From positions 224,761-261,740 of the forward strand of contig LSYV01000015.1 of NCBI GenBank assembly GCA_001584585.1: a DNA stretch of 36,980 bases, read 5' to 3'. The translations under genes were made by a program, and so were the position numbers. Source of the stretch: Gonium pectorale. Taxonomy: Eukaryota > Chlorophyta > Chlorophyceae > Chlamydomonadales > Volvocaceae. Shown here in pieces: positions 11,633-22,900 of this stretch (its first letter is position 1; every line of letters starts with the position of its first letter). The notes beneath the pieces were generated by a model. It saw only the letters and a program-made list of their open reading frames with translations. It was not told the DNA's origin and did not search any database.

Positions 11633-11769
11633 CAACCTTGCAAACTAGTGTGCGTTAAGCTCCCGTAAAACGTCGCTGCGCCCCTTGTGCCCGTGCAATC
11701 CACACATGGGAGTGGCATTTTATGGCCGACAACAATGCCACGCACGTTGTGCACCGTGTGATCAGTCTC

Positions 11770-11896
11770 GGGGGCGGGACGAACGTCACATCCCTTGCAT
11801 GGTAACCACCCGCCCTACCCGAAACGTCGCGCCTTCGGGTGCGTATGACAGGAGAGGCGGGCTCCCTCTTTCTCTCCAGATCTCTATTTTTTTCTC
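11770..11896 (+). repeat. dispersed repeat family, copy C, with an empty-site comparison
   Basis: The parent Myb gene reads ATCAGTCTCCCACA. In the pseudogene, 127 bases separate ATCAGTCTC from CCACA. The insert starts GGGGGCGGGACG, contains the CTTCGGGTGCG and AGAGGC blocks and ends in a T-rich run followed by TCTC, which repeats the TCTC just before it. This gives approximate boundaries for the family and suggests a 3-4-bp target-site duplication. Confidence 0.8.
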
Positions 11897-12479
11897 CCAC
11901 AAATGGCTGCCCTGTTTTGCCGCTCAACATCGGGCACAGCACCCTTCGCTTACGCCGCTGCGGCGGCTGGTCTCTGCTGAGGGAGCGGCTCTAGGTTAGA
12001 AGTCAACCCGGACGCCCGCAGGCGGGCCTTTGAGGGGTTCTACAGCGCGCACACGAATGGCCAGACTGGTACGGCTGTGGAGTTGGCGGCGGCATCAGCT
12101 GAACGGCTGAGGAGACGTGTGAGGAGCCAGGAGTCCGCACGACAGGCCCGAAGCCGCAAGGCCAGCTGGGCTTCAGCGGCTGTCACCACTTCGGCGCCTG
12201 CTACAGCTGCACCGCGGCACCGTCTTGTCACGACCTCAGTACGGAGTTGGATGGGTACGGACAAAGTTGAATCGGCTCCTCATTCTCTCTATTGATCCAG
12301 GTGAATCCCCCACCGGCGTTCAGCCGGGTCTGGCACTCCTATTTGAGGTCCAAATCATCCCTGCCGCAAAGCGCAAACTGGTGCATGAGGCCATATGGGC
12401 CCAAGCATTTCTGCTTGATAGAGCCAACAATTATCCAACGTTAACGCACATTAGCGCATTAGTTAGGGTTTATTTGAGA

Positions 12480-15400
12480 ATGTTCGCGTCGCCCCGCAAC
12501 CTGGCACCTCCTTCACCAGCGCTTCAAAAAGTGCTAGTGATTGGTGCTGGCGTTGCGGGGCTGCAGGTTGCAAGGCAGCTCCAGAAGTGCGCAAAGCAGG
12601 TGCGATGCCCGATATCAGTAACTCGGCTACGACCGGCTACTCTTAACAGCTTGAAGAAGGCCTCTGGCCATTGTCCTCACTCTGGTGTGCGTTTCGGGTT
12701 GTACTGAGGTATCTTGACCATGGTCTGTCCTACAAGGTGCTGGTCCTTGAGGCTCACAGCGATGTCGGTGGCGTCTGGGTCCAGAACTACGTGGGGTACT
12801 CCCTCCAAGGTGATTAATGCTGGCCGGACGGAGCTTGTCGCTGCTTCACCACGCCATGACCATGACTGTCGGCAGCTAACCTCCACGTTGCCTGCTGTAC
12901 CCCGATCCGACCTCACCACCTCTCCGTGTCCCCTATGCAGTCCCGTGGCGCACGTACCAGTTCCCCGACTTTTTGTGGCCCGAGGAGCTGCGGCCGCTCA
13001 GCGAGTACCCCACGGGCCAGCAGGTGCAGCAATACATCCGGGCGTACGCGGAGCACTTTGGGCTGCTGCGCCACATACGGCTGAACAGCAAGGTGCTGCG
13101 GCTGCGGTGGCACCCAGGCAGCTGCAAGTGGGAGGCGGTGTACTGCGACAGCGCGAGGGAGAAGTTCTACAAGGTGAGCGGCTTCCACCGTCTCCCTCCA
13201 GGTACGCCCACTCTGCTGCCCCGAGTCTGTGCGGCGGCAAGTAAACCTCCCAAGTATAGAAAGTTCTTTGAGCCGGCTTGGCGGCCGTAAGTCTGCGCCG
13301 TTTTCACACGAGGATTTATGAGCACTCGTGGCTCTTGCCCACCTGCCCAACCCTAGGTGCCTTCTTTGGATTATGTGGTGGTGTGTACGGGCATCTACAG
13401 CTCCCCGTACATCCCCCGCTACGCGGTAAGGCAGTGCGCCATGGTCAATGTCTAAGTCTGGTTGTATGGGTCAGTCGCAGCGCAGTAGGCACTGGGCAGC
13501 AAAGCAGAAAGTGCTGGCTCAATTACGGCGCTGTCCTTGCTGTGGAGGAACCTCGCGAGTTAGCGATTCGTGTGCCCTCCCTTGTCGCCACGGCACGACG
13601 GCAGGGGGCCGAGAACTTCGCCGGCTTACAATTACACGCCAAAAACTTTACTGAGACCTCAGCTGTCAGCGGTCGGCGCGTGCTGATCGTGGGCGCCGGC
13701 AAGACCGCCCTGGACTGCGTGTGCAGCCTGGTGGCCAGCCGCACAGCCTCCAGCGTCACCATGCTCTACCGCCAGGCGCACTGGCCCATGCCGCGGAGCA
13801 TCCTGGGGTTCTCCATCCGCAACCTCCTATTCAACCGGGCGATACCCGCTATGTTGCCGCCCTATTACACTGCCTCCCCCGGGGCGCGGGCGGTGCACGC
13901 AGCTGCCCGGCCTCTCAAGAGGCTCTTTTGGAAAAGCATGGAGGTAGGCGCGGCCTCAGAGCTTGAAGCTTGCTATTGTCGTAAGGGCGCCAAGGTATTG
14001 GCGGTGGGGCTGACAGGGCGTGCCGCGGTGGTCGGGTTGCGCCGGGCATGCTTGCCTTGGTGTGAAGCGCTCTGTGCTCTCAGCGGCCGCATCTCGCCAA
14101 GCCGCCGGTCTGCAGCTTCATAAGCATGCATAGTTCTGTCACACACCGGTTCGGTTTCAGTTCGGTTGCACTCCTTGCCCATGCTCCATGCCTGCTACCC
14201 GGCTTCACCGCCGCCCCGGCATACCTCGACGTGCCTTCCAACGCTCCAACGCGCAGGCCGTCATCAGCCGCAAGTTCCACATCCGGAACGCCACGCGACC
14301 GCACGTGCCGCTGCCCGCCGACCTGTTTTACGGGGGGCAGATCCTGGACGATCGGAGCCTTGGCGGCGGCCACCTGGGCGAGGGCGACGGGTTCACCACG
14401 CTGCGAGGTGAGGTCTCGGGCTACCGAGCCCTAACGCTGGTCGGGGTGAGGTATGGCACAATCTGGTAAGCAAGGATTGCGTGCAGCTGTCGTTTCTGAC
14501 TGACATTGCGGATTGTGGCTTGCATGCACGGTGTGACCCAAATCCTGGGCAGCCCGACAATACTACTTGTGCACGATTGTACTACATGAGCATATGCATG
14601 TCGGCATGACGTCATGCCACCGGCCTCGCAGGTGAGATCAACAGCTTTGTTCGCCATGGAGTCATCCTGCAGGTGCGGCTTGGCGCTAGTATCCTTGAGT
14701 GCGTTGCAGACTGTGGCTTCGTGTTCGTACTGAAAGACTTGAGTAGCATTAGCGCCATGATCTGGCTCTTTGCAACCTCAGCTTCAAAACATTTGGTCGC
14801 TCACTGGGTCTTGCTTGCTTGCGCACGTAGGACGGCAACTTCCTGCCGGTGGACGCAGTACTGTACTGCACGGGGTACGAGAAGACGTACGAGTACTTCG
14901 ACGGGGATATCCGCTCCCGCCTTGGGCTCCAGAAGGACGGGCTGTACCTCTACCGCAACTGCATACCGCCCGGCGTGCCGCATCTGGCCTTCGTGGGAAG
15001 CGAGGTGAGGGCGGAACGCCTGAAAATAGAGTGCACCTTTGGATCCAGCGAATGTTTCACCCAGGTCTGCAAGCAACGCCATCTCAACGCCATGGCTGTG
15101 GCCCTAAACAGGTCAGCACCTACAGCAACATCCTGACCTACGGGCTCCAGGCGCTGTGGCTGTCTCAAGTTCTCTCAGGGGGCGTGAAACTGCCTGCGCG
15201 TCGCGTCATGGAGGAAGACATCCGCGCGCAGCAGCACTGGCGGCGCCAGGTCATGCCGGCGCAGCGGGGCCGCGGCGCAGTGCTGATGCTGTACGGCATG
15301 CAGTACCACGATCAGGTGCGTAACCCACTTGGGAGTACTAAGCGAAGCGGAAAGAGTAGCAAACCCGGTCATGACCGGTCTACCGGTTTGTTCAATTCAT

Positions 15401-17481
15401 CGTTATGGTGTCTCACGTTAATTAGGGGGCGCTTGTCTCTTGTCCCCCCACAGCTGCTGCGGGACATGGGCGCCCAGCCGCGCCGTAAGGGCCTCAACCT
15501 GCTGGCCGAGTGCTTCGGGGCGTACACGCCCGAGGACTACTCTGAGCTCATGGCCGGTTGCGGGCCTGCAGCCGAGCGAAATCCTGTGACGGCGGCCGCG
15601 GACCCGGCAGCGAAAACGGAGGTGGAGGCAGCAACCCGCCGATCCGCGGGTCAGCTGGCCGCGTTTGAGGCGCCAAAACGGGCGAGCCGGAGCATCGCGG
15701 AGCTGGCAGACATGAGCTATCGCCTCGAAGCCCCACGCGGTGTGGGAAAGGCGCCCGCACCCCGGGAGTCGACCGACCTCGTTTTCGAATTGGCCACCGG
15801 CAACGGCCTGCTGAGCTCCTCCCGGTACAGCGATGCAAGCGGCACGACCTGTGGGGCTCCTGGCAGCTACATGTCGGGCATGCTGCGCTCTGGCAGCTGC
15901 AGCGGGGTTCGCGTTGTGCTCTCATCCGACCCGGCTCCACGAGCGACAGCGGTTGGTAGACGGACGCCGGTCGAGGGCGCCGCCGCGCTGTCAGCAGCGC
16001 CGGGATTCGGCTCCTTGTCTGCCAGGGGGAGCATCGCTGCGCGGACGTCCTCCGCAGTGGCCTCAGCAGCAGCTCCCTGGCAGGCCCGCAGGGCCGCCTC
16101 TGCGCCGCGCTGGTTTGGCGCGTTTGGCGGCCCGACCAAGGGGCGCCCGCTGCCACCCAGCTCCACTGGCGCCGCTGAGCCACGGGCTGCACTTGGGACT
16201 GCCCCGCCATCGCCATTCTGCAGTGCTGGGTTCCCTGGCTTGCGGGCGATGGCGAATGGGGCCAGAAGCGCACCCAATGCTGGAGGCACCACAACGGGCA
16301 TCGGTGCAGGCACCGGCCCGTTTCAGGTGCGGGCTGGTGGCGCCACCGCAGCCGTGCTTACCGAGAAGGGCGTTCACGCGAGTGCTGCAGGCGACGACGA
16401 TGCCGTCGCCGCTGAGGGACCCATAGGCGACATCGATGTGCAGACGCCACCTGCGCGTGCGCATGCTTGCAACACCTCGGCGGGCAACAGGGCCAATGCC
16501 CCACAGGCTCGGGCGTCCCGGGTCATCTTCAACAGGGCCTCCGTCTCCCCCGGAAGCCCCGGCAGTGAGTGCATTCCCGCCGGCAGTGCAACCCCCAGCA
16601 AGGGCAAGGGCGGGGAATTGCTCCCGCGACCGCGCTTCACACCGCGAAGCGACACCACGACCAGCACTTCGGGCGCCGGTGGTGGTGGCGCCGCCACGCT
16701 GGATACCTGCAGCCCGGCGGAGAGCTGCGGCATGACGGCCGTGAACTCGAGCCGCCACCTGCAGAGCAGCGCCCTAACGAGCCTGGGCGGCAGCTGTGAG
16801 GCGGCCGGCGGCGCGTACCTCGGCGGCGTGTACCTGGGGCTACCGGATGCCGGGAGTGAGCACAGCTCTTTGGGCGCTGGCAAGAGCCCTATGTGGCCAC
16901 GTGGGATGCTGAAGACTCAGGTGCAGCTGTCACCGCTCGTCGTGCAGACCGCTGATGCGCACGACAGCGGCGGACCGGTAGCCGGCGAGGCGAGCGGCAA
17001 CGACGGCGCTGGCACTGAATGCGCGGAAGCGGCTTCGGCATCGGTGCGGGACCCTGCGACGGTGGATACGGCGCAGGCCGCGTCAGCCCCAGTTTCGGTT
17101 GAGAGCGGGGGGCCGTGGCCGGATGGCGATGCATTCTCCTTTGGGCCCGCCTCCCTTCCGGTATCAAGGCCAGGCGCTATCAGGAGGTGGCTAGAGACGG
17201 CAAAAGCGGCCAGGGTTTTGAGTGTGAACCCCGGATGCAGGCGGGGCGCCCTGGCGTTTCCGTCCGCACATTCGAGCGCCGCAGGCTCACCCAGCGCTTC
17301 GCTGTCCCTGTGGCACATCGTCCCCATTGCGCTGTCCCTGGGGCAACGCGCTGCAAAGGAGCAACGGGGGACCGGCGGCGACCGCTCAAGCAGCAGCAGC
17401 CGCGATGTGTCTGTGAGGCTGGCACCGGTTGGCGCGGCCTCGGGGCCCGGCATGTCGCCATCCTTGGTGGATGGCGCGTAA
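12480..17481 (+). CDS. flavin-containing monooxygenase with a long low-complexity C-terminal tail
   Basis: Exons 12480-12599, 12737-12809, 12941-13173, 13357-13425, 13605-13943, 14257-14407, 14632-14672, 14831-15004, 15112-15315 and 15454-17481 join in frame to 1143 residues. The first 500 or so form a class B flavin monooxygenase, which uses FAD, NADPH and O2 to oxygenate N, S or carbonyl groups of small molecules. Visible motifs are the FAD-binding GAGVAG (22-27), a second FAD element (EAHSDVGGVW), the family signature FxGxxxHxxxF (170-180), the NADPH-binding GAGKTA (195-200) and the CTGY motif (355-358). The core ends near residue 505. About 640 Ala/Gly/Ser/Pro-rich residues follow, encoded by the same last exon. 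The start is the first in-frame ATG, though an ATG-free open frame extends upstream to about 12225. The substrate cannot be told. Confidence 0.88.
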
Positions 17482-19962
17482 CTGCGCAGTGACCTTAGCT
17501 CAATATAATAGAGCCTGAAGGGCGGCCCTTCAGGACGTGCAGGTTCGCCACTGCATGTGATTTACGGCATTACCGTATGTTGCATGTGCGCAGTGACGCA
17601 TAGCATTTCAACGTGAGTGAGAGCGGCCGGCCTGAAGCAGTAAACGGTGCATCTGGCCAATCACTGAGCTAACGCGGACAACGTGCATATTGCAGGTGCT
17701 TGATGCCATTCTATTGCTCCGTTTCGTTTGTTTGATGGGTTGTGGATGGGGCACCCTGATTGAGGTTGGCGTCGCGTTGTGCACAGCAAGCGGCTTTTGC
17801 CTTCTTGTTCTGGCTGGGTAGCTATCGTTGTGGAGTCCTGGCGCAGTGGGCAGTGGTAACGCACGTGCCGGAGAGCTCAGATGCCGTGGCAGCAGGTGAC
17901 ACGCACGTCACAACTCGGGACCGGGCATTGCGTAAGGCAGTGCTAGCATGGCTGCTTTCACGTGGTGGCTGATTGCGAGCTAAGGCTATACTTCGCGAGC
18001 GGATTGGCGGGCTGCGATTGGCGGTGAACGTTGCGTCATGCCGGCGGCCTGTCCTCCGGCGGCCTCGCCATAGTCCAAGGCGGCAAGGGCGCTGCACGCT
18101 TCGTGTGCTTGCTTATTGCATGACGGCATCCAAAACCATGTTATTCTGTACGACCGCTCACGTTTGGCGGCGTCATCCTCGTGATTGCTGCATGTTTATT
18201 GATCGTCGTTGGTTGCACACGCATTGCTGGTAGCGCTGTCAGGCAAGCGGCTAGGTTGGCACCGAAGGCTGGTTTGTGTAATTCTTTGTTATTGCTGTCT
18301 TGGTCCACAGGTTTGTTCATCTATTTATGCATATGTGCCAGAGCCTTTGGGGCCATGGCTGTGCTTGTGATCCGTGGATGGCGGAATGTACTCTCCGTGA
18401 GACTTGGCGGCACAAACCCGATTGTGAGCATTAGGTCGAATGCCGGTGGCTACAAGGCCATTGCATACTACGTGAAGGTATTGCACTTTGGGACCGTTAC
18501 TGGAACCGGTTGAAGCGCATCGCAGCGCGCCCAGGTGTTTATCCCGTAAAACCGATAACTTCAGTTGATTGAATCCGTGCTGTGAAAATCTAGCGGATTG
18601 TTCCCAATGATTCATGCCGTGCACGGCCCTAATCTTTTCTTGCATGGTTTCTTATTAGTTGTGGCCTCTCCTTTCGACCAAATCAGGATGGGCGCCCAAT
18701 GTCTGGGAAAATTATTGCAGGAAACGCTGTAATATGTCAGCGGAGACGGGGCGTTACCCAAGTGTAAGATGTACACTCTTCGTGTGTGCCAACGCGTATT
18801 TCATACAGGCTCCAGGACCTCCTGAGTTGGCCGAATTCCCACTCTGATGTGCAACCCGACACCCAAGTACAACAGAAAAGATTATGCGCATATGCCCGCC
18901 ATTCCGGCCCCACGCTGCCTCATCGACAGCAAAGGGTTGTTGGATAGCTCCAGCGCGCAAGCCTGTAAGTCAAAACTCAGAATGGAGGCTTGCGAGCAAA
19001 GTCCACTCCGGAATCATTCGTGGGAGGACGTAAGTACGCGCAAATTGCATGCCAGAGAGCACCCCGACACGAGCTCCTGCAGCTCCGCTGTGAGGAATGA
19101 AGCGTTACCCGCCCTATCGAAGAACAAACCCCAAACACCGTAGCGTAGCACAACGAGAAGGCCGCTCCCAGACAGGACGCTCGTGTTCGAAACTACAAAC
19201 AAGATGACTTCAACATGAATGTACACTTCGGTACCGCCCCAGTAAGCCTGGGCTAAGGCAACAATAGGCCGCGAGAGCCCCACTCCACCATCCACACTAG
19301 CGTTATTTGGTAGCACCTACACGACCCAAGCTCGACCCTGCGCAGCACACATCAGTGCTATGAGATGCCGCAACTGCAATCTCCGAGGGTAGGCCCTCAC
19401 GAGTGTCAGCCTGCCACTCGAAGGCATCATGGCCTGCCCTCTCATCCTAGTACGCGTGCGGTTACTGGACCGAAACCTCCAGGAGAATTCACACAGTTTA
19501 CGTGCTGGACTAACCAGAGCCATGCCAAGCGCTTTCCAACCCACCAGCAAGCCCCGTTAACCAAGGCCGTGTTTCCAGTACCGAGCCATGATGCACAATA
19601 TTTGCCCACGTTCCTGCACTTCATGCGAGATGCCCTGGGCCGTTACGCATTCTCGCAAGACTTGACTGTCACTTTGACCGCCCTAACGTGGGTGGTGCCG
19701 CACGCCTGCGCGCCTTTTCTCACTGTAGTGAGTGACGCAGCGCAGTTCGCCTATTCGCCAGCACGTAGCATGCATCTCCCCACGCCCACGAGGCCATTGC
19801 GAGCTGTCTGTCTGTCTGCAAGCTCAATTGGTACGTGATCGCGGTTCGCTACCAAAGTCCGCAAACCGCCTCAAAGTTAGATGCGGACTGTAGCGGGCGA
19901 GACCTAGACGACAAGGCCCTGGCGCATCAGTCCCGCAGGGATGACATCCATCTCATTCCTAT
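17482..19962. other. spacer between convergent monooxygenase and receptor cyclase genes
   Basis: The 3' UTRs of both neighbours should lie here. An 18-base word near 17517-17534 (CCTGAAGGGCGGCCCTTC) can fold as a short hairpin. The longest frames (for example plus 18847-19143 and plus 19365-19838) show no domain or coding-type composition. No TGTAA in minus orientation was found within 1.2 kb of the cyclase stop, so that gene's 3' end is unclear. Confidence 0.45.
18277..18281 (+). terminator. possible TGTAA polyadenylation signal of the monooxygenase gene
   Basis: First TGTAA found downstream of the monooxygenase stop, about 800 bases away. A 3' UTR of this length is normal in Chlamydomonas-type genes. 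Confidence 0.4.
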
Positions 19963-22900
19963 CTATCTTGGCATGAGGCCTGCTGCCGCTGCGGTCGCCG
20001 CTCCACCCCTCCCGGATGGCGCCTGCGCAGCTGTGGCTTGTATCCGCGCCATGTCCTGGGCCGCAGACGGGTCCGCAGCCTGCACACAAAGCGCGACGAA
20101 GGCGTGCTTTTGACCGTGCAGGGCTTTAGGTATGGTGCAACGTGCAAGCGCAATGCAGATTTCGTCCGTAAGCCGCAAGACTAACGTGGGTCAGAGCCCC
20201 GCTACAAGGCAAAGGGTGACAGCTGAGTGGGACTTGCTCCACTGACGCTGAACGAACCCAAATGAGGACCCAAAGGATGCATTATCCCCTCCCAATCGAA
20301 TCCCCATGCACGCAGCTCCTGCATTTACCATACCGACGATCGATGGCCAACCCCGCCGCCGTTACCGGCCCTTACATTGAGCACCACCCGATAGAGCGGC
20401 CCCTTGCCCGCTTCCACGCGCTCGCCCTTGGCCGTGTGCAACCGCGGCCCCGCACGGCGCTCCGACGTGGCGGCCGTGCTGATGCTGACCAGCTGGTGCA
20501 CCCCCGCCACGCCCTTGAACCTAAGGAGCCGAGGGCGTCGGTACAGGGGAGGGAGGGCCAGGTGCGTGGGCAAAACTAAGACCAAAAGCATGGGGAGAGC
20601 GTCGTCGTCATGAAGCACGTTGTCAGCAGTAGTTACATTCCCGACGTTCTGCGATACGGTGGTCACAAATAAACAAGGCCGGGGATGTGGCCTAGACTGA
20701 GATGTCCGAAAGGAACGTGCACTTTGGAGGCACACAGTAGCAGCTCGCGCGGTTCTGTCCACCACGCAACAGTGGCCAACCTGAAAGTGCCCAGGTCCTC
20801 AATCAGCAGCTCCTGCGCCCACAGCCAGCGGAATGCGCCCGTGCGGCGGCGGATGCAGATGTCGGGTAACGTCGGAAGCGAATGCGGCATCGACTCATAG
20901 AGTACGGTGGATGCACGGCGCAGCTTGCTGTTGCGAGCTGGTGGAGAGACCCTGCGCCAGGGAGGGGGATGACGGGCCGCATGCAATCGGGCGCACGAAA
21001 CAGCAGACAGTTGCTTCACTTCCACACTTTGTATCGGCGTGGCAGCAAGTGCACCGTGCCATGGACGTTGCTTCGGTTGTAAGGACGTTAGGAGCTCCGA
21101 ATGTTAGCAATGACAGCACAACGATTGCTCTGAACGGGGCCCGTGCGTCCTCCCGAGGGGCTCGCGCCGCACCTCGTCATGGCCATACTGCGAGAATGCG
21201 AAGCAGGGCCGCCGGTGGAACCAGTCGCAGGGTTCTGCGGGCGTGCCAACTGAGGGGCCTGCAGCAGCGACGGCGGCTGGTGTAGGGATGCAGGCTGTTG
21301 TGAGGCCATCCGCTGCAAGATGGTGGACGCCTCATGTCGCCGGGGGGTCGCGATGCCGGCGCTCGCATAGCCGTTGCTGGACGCGGTTCGCATGGTCGCA
21401 GCGTCATTAGGCCGCCGCAGCGTTGTTCGTGCCGACTCGGCTATCGCGCTCTCCAGCGCGGCCCGCATACGGTACGGCACGCTAGCGGGGGATATGTCGT
21501 ACGCCACAAGCTCGCTTGGTGACAGTTCGACCACTGTCATTTCGCTATTGCCCGTATTGATGCGTCGCAGCGGGGCTTGTGGTGACAGCGATGGCGACAG
21601 CGGCAGGGCCGCCACCGCCCATGCTGGGGGCTCCCCCGATGCAACAGCAGCCACCGCTGGCGAGTCGGCAGCGGTGGTGGGTATTGCCTCCGAGCCGTCC
21701 ACAGTGATATCGTGTGAGGACGACGCGTATGACACCCTAACGACGGAGCGGGGCTCGGAGCCGCGACGGGTACCGAGCCTCGATGCCGCGGCTGCGCCGA
21801 CCGCCGCGGCCATGCCATGCAGCGACGCCCCAAGGCCATCATGGCTGCTGCTGTCGGCACTTGCAACGCCGCCGCCCACAGCACCTGGCCCGGCACTGCC
21901 GACAGGAAGCGCGTATCCCGTTGGCGTCGAGGTGCACGGCGAGCCCTTGTGTGTGCCGCGCCGGCGGCCGCCAGATGCCGTCCTCACGAGCCCGAGGAGC
22001 CCCCAGCTGCGGTTGGGCCCGAGGGATAGCTCCGCCGCGCACGCCGCGTTGGCGGCCACAATTGCTGCTCCAGTAGCGGAGATGGCGGCCCCGGCGGCTC
22101 TGGTGGGGCTGCTGGGCGCTCGCGGAGTACCCGGCATCAGCGGCTGGTGCTGTGGCACACGAGCGGCCCCGCCTCCGCCACCGCTGCTGCTGCCAGGGGC
22201 CCCGCCGGCATAGCCGTTCGCTGTGTTGCCTCGGGAGCCGGGCCAGGCGCGCGCAAGGCGGCGGATGCTGGAGGGGGACGTAAAGCCCTGCCAGGGGTTG
22301 CTGGGCTGGGTGGGCTCCTCGACCACCACCATGACCTCACCGCCATCCTCCAGCTCTGCGGTCACACAGCGGCACGCGCAAGCAAGACGGGGTGGCTGAC
22401 TGGCGCATGTATGTGCCCCCAAGGGTACCAGATGCACGCAAGAGGTCCAGTGACCACCAGCACTTAGGCAGAGACACGACGCAGCTTCGGTCCCCATGAC
22501 GAGGCATCCAACACGCCCGACCATTCTCCCCACTGCTCCACCTTCGCCCACGGGATGTAGCAGCGCGTGGGAACGGTCCCCATTGACCAACACGACGTAA
22601 GTCCGCACGTAGAACTCGTACTAATGAGCGCGTCTGCGTAACGTCAAAGGACGAAAACCCACCGGACGTGCTGAGGGCCTCCCCCGACCCCTCGTTGGCT
22701 CCCGTGCGAGCTGCTGCATCCGCGGGCATGCGCCACCTGGCGGGAGGCACGTCGGTGTTGTCCACCGACGCCACTAGCTGCACGGGCTGACCCCGGCCTT
22801 GGCCCTGTTCCTGGCCAGAAGCCGAAGCCGGGGTAGGTCCCGGGTCGTACGGCGCCGTGGTGCATCGCAGCAGGGCCGAGGTGGGCTGCGTGCCCGGGAG

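Larger units (their letters stand above)
11023..12195 (+). pseudogene. broken partial duplicate of the Myb-domain gene
   Basis: The segment matches the Myb gene from the end of exon 1 (CCACCGGGTAAG) through intron 1, exon 2, intron 2 and the start of exon 3 (the CGCCCGCAGGCGGGCCTTTGA block). Introns are retained, so it arose from genomic DNA, not from a processed RNA. It is disabled in several ways. Exon 1 is missing except its end. The bases for the third Myb helix are deleted (near 11178). The intron 2 acceptor and NIW codons are altered. Two insertions interrupt it (about 11217-11632 and 11770-11896). Exon 3 carries deletions and changes, and similarity fades near 12195. No promoter was seen. 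Confidence 0.85.

Noticed and set aside
12225..12479. N-terminal extension of the monooxygenase through the upstream open frame
   Set aside because: The frame has no ATG before 12480 and its translation resembles no part of the family; part of it follows directly on pseudogene DNA.
21374..22213. 279-codon plus-strand frame
   Set aside because: It is the complement of cyclase exon 21; GC-rich low-complexity exons often leave the opposite strand open.
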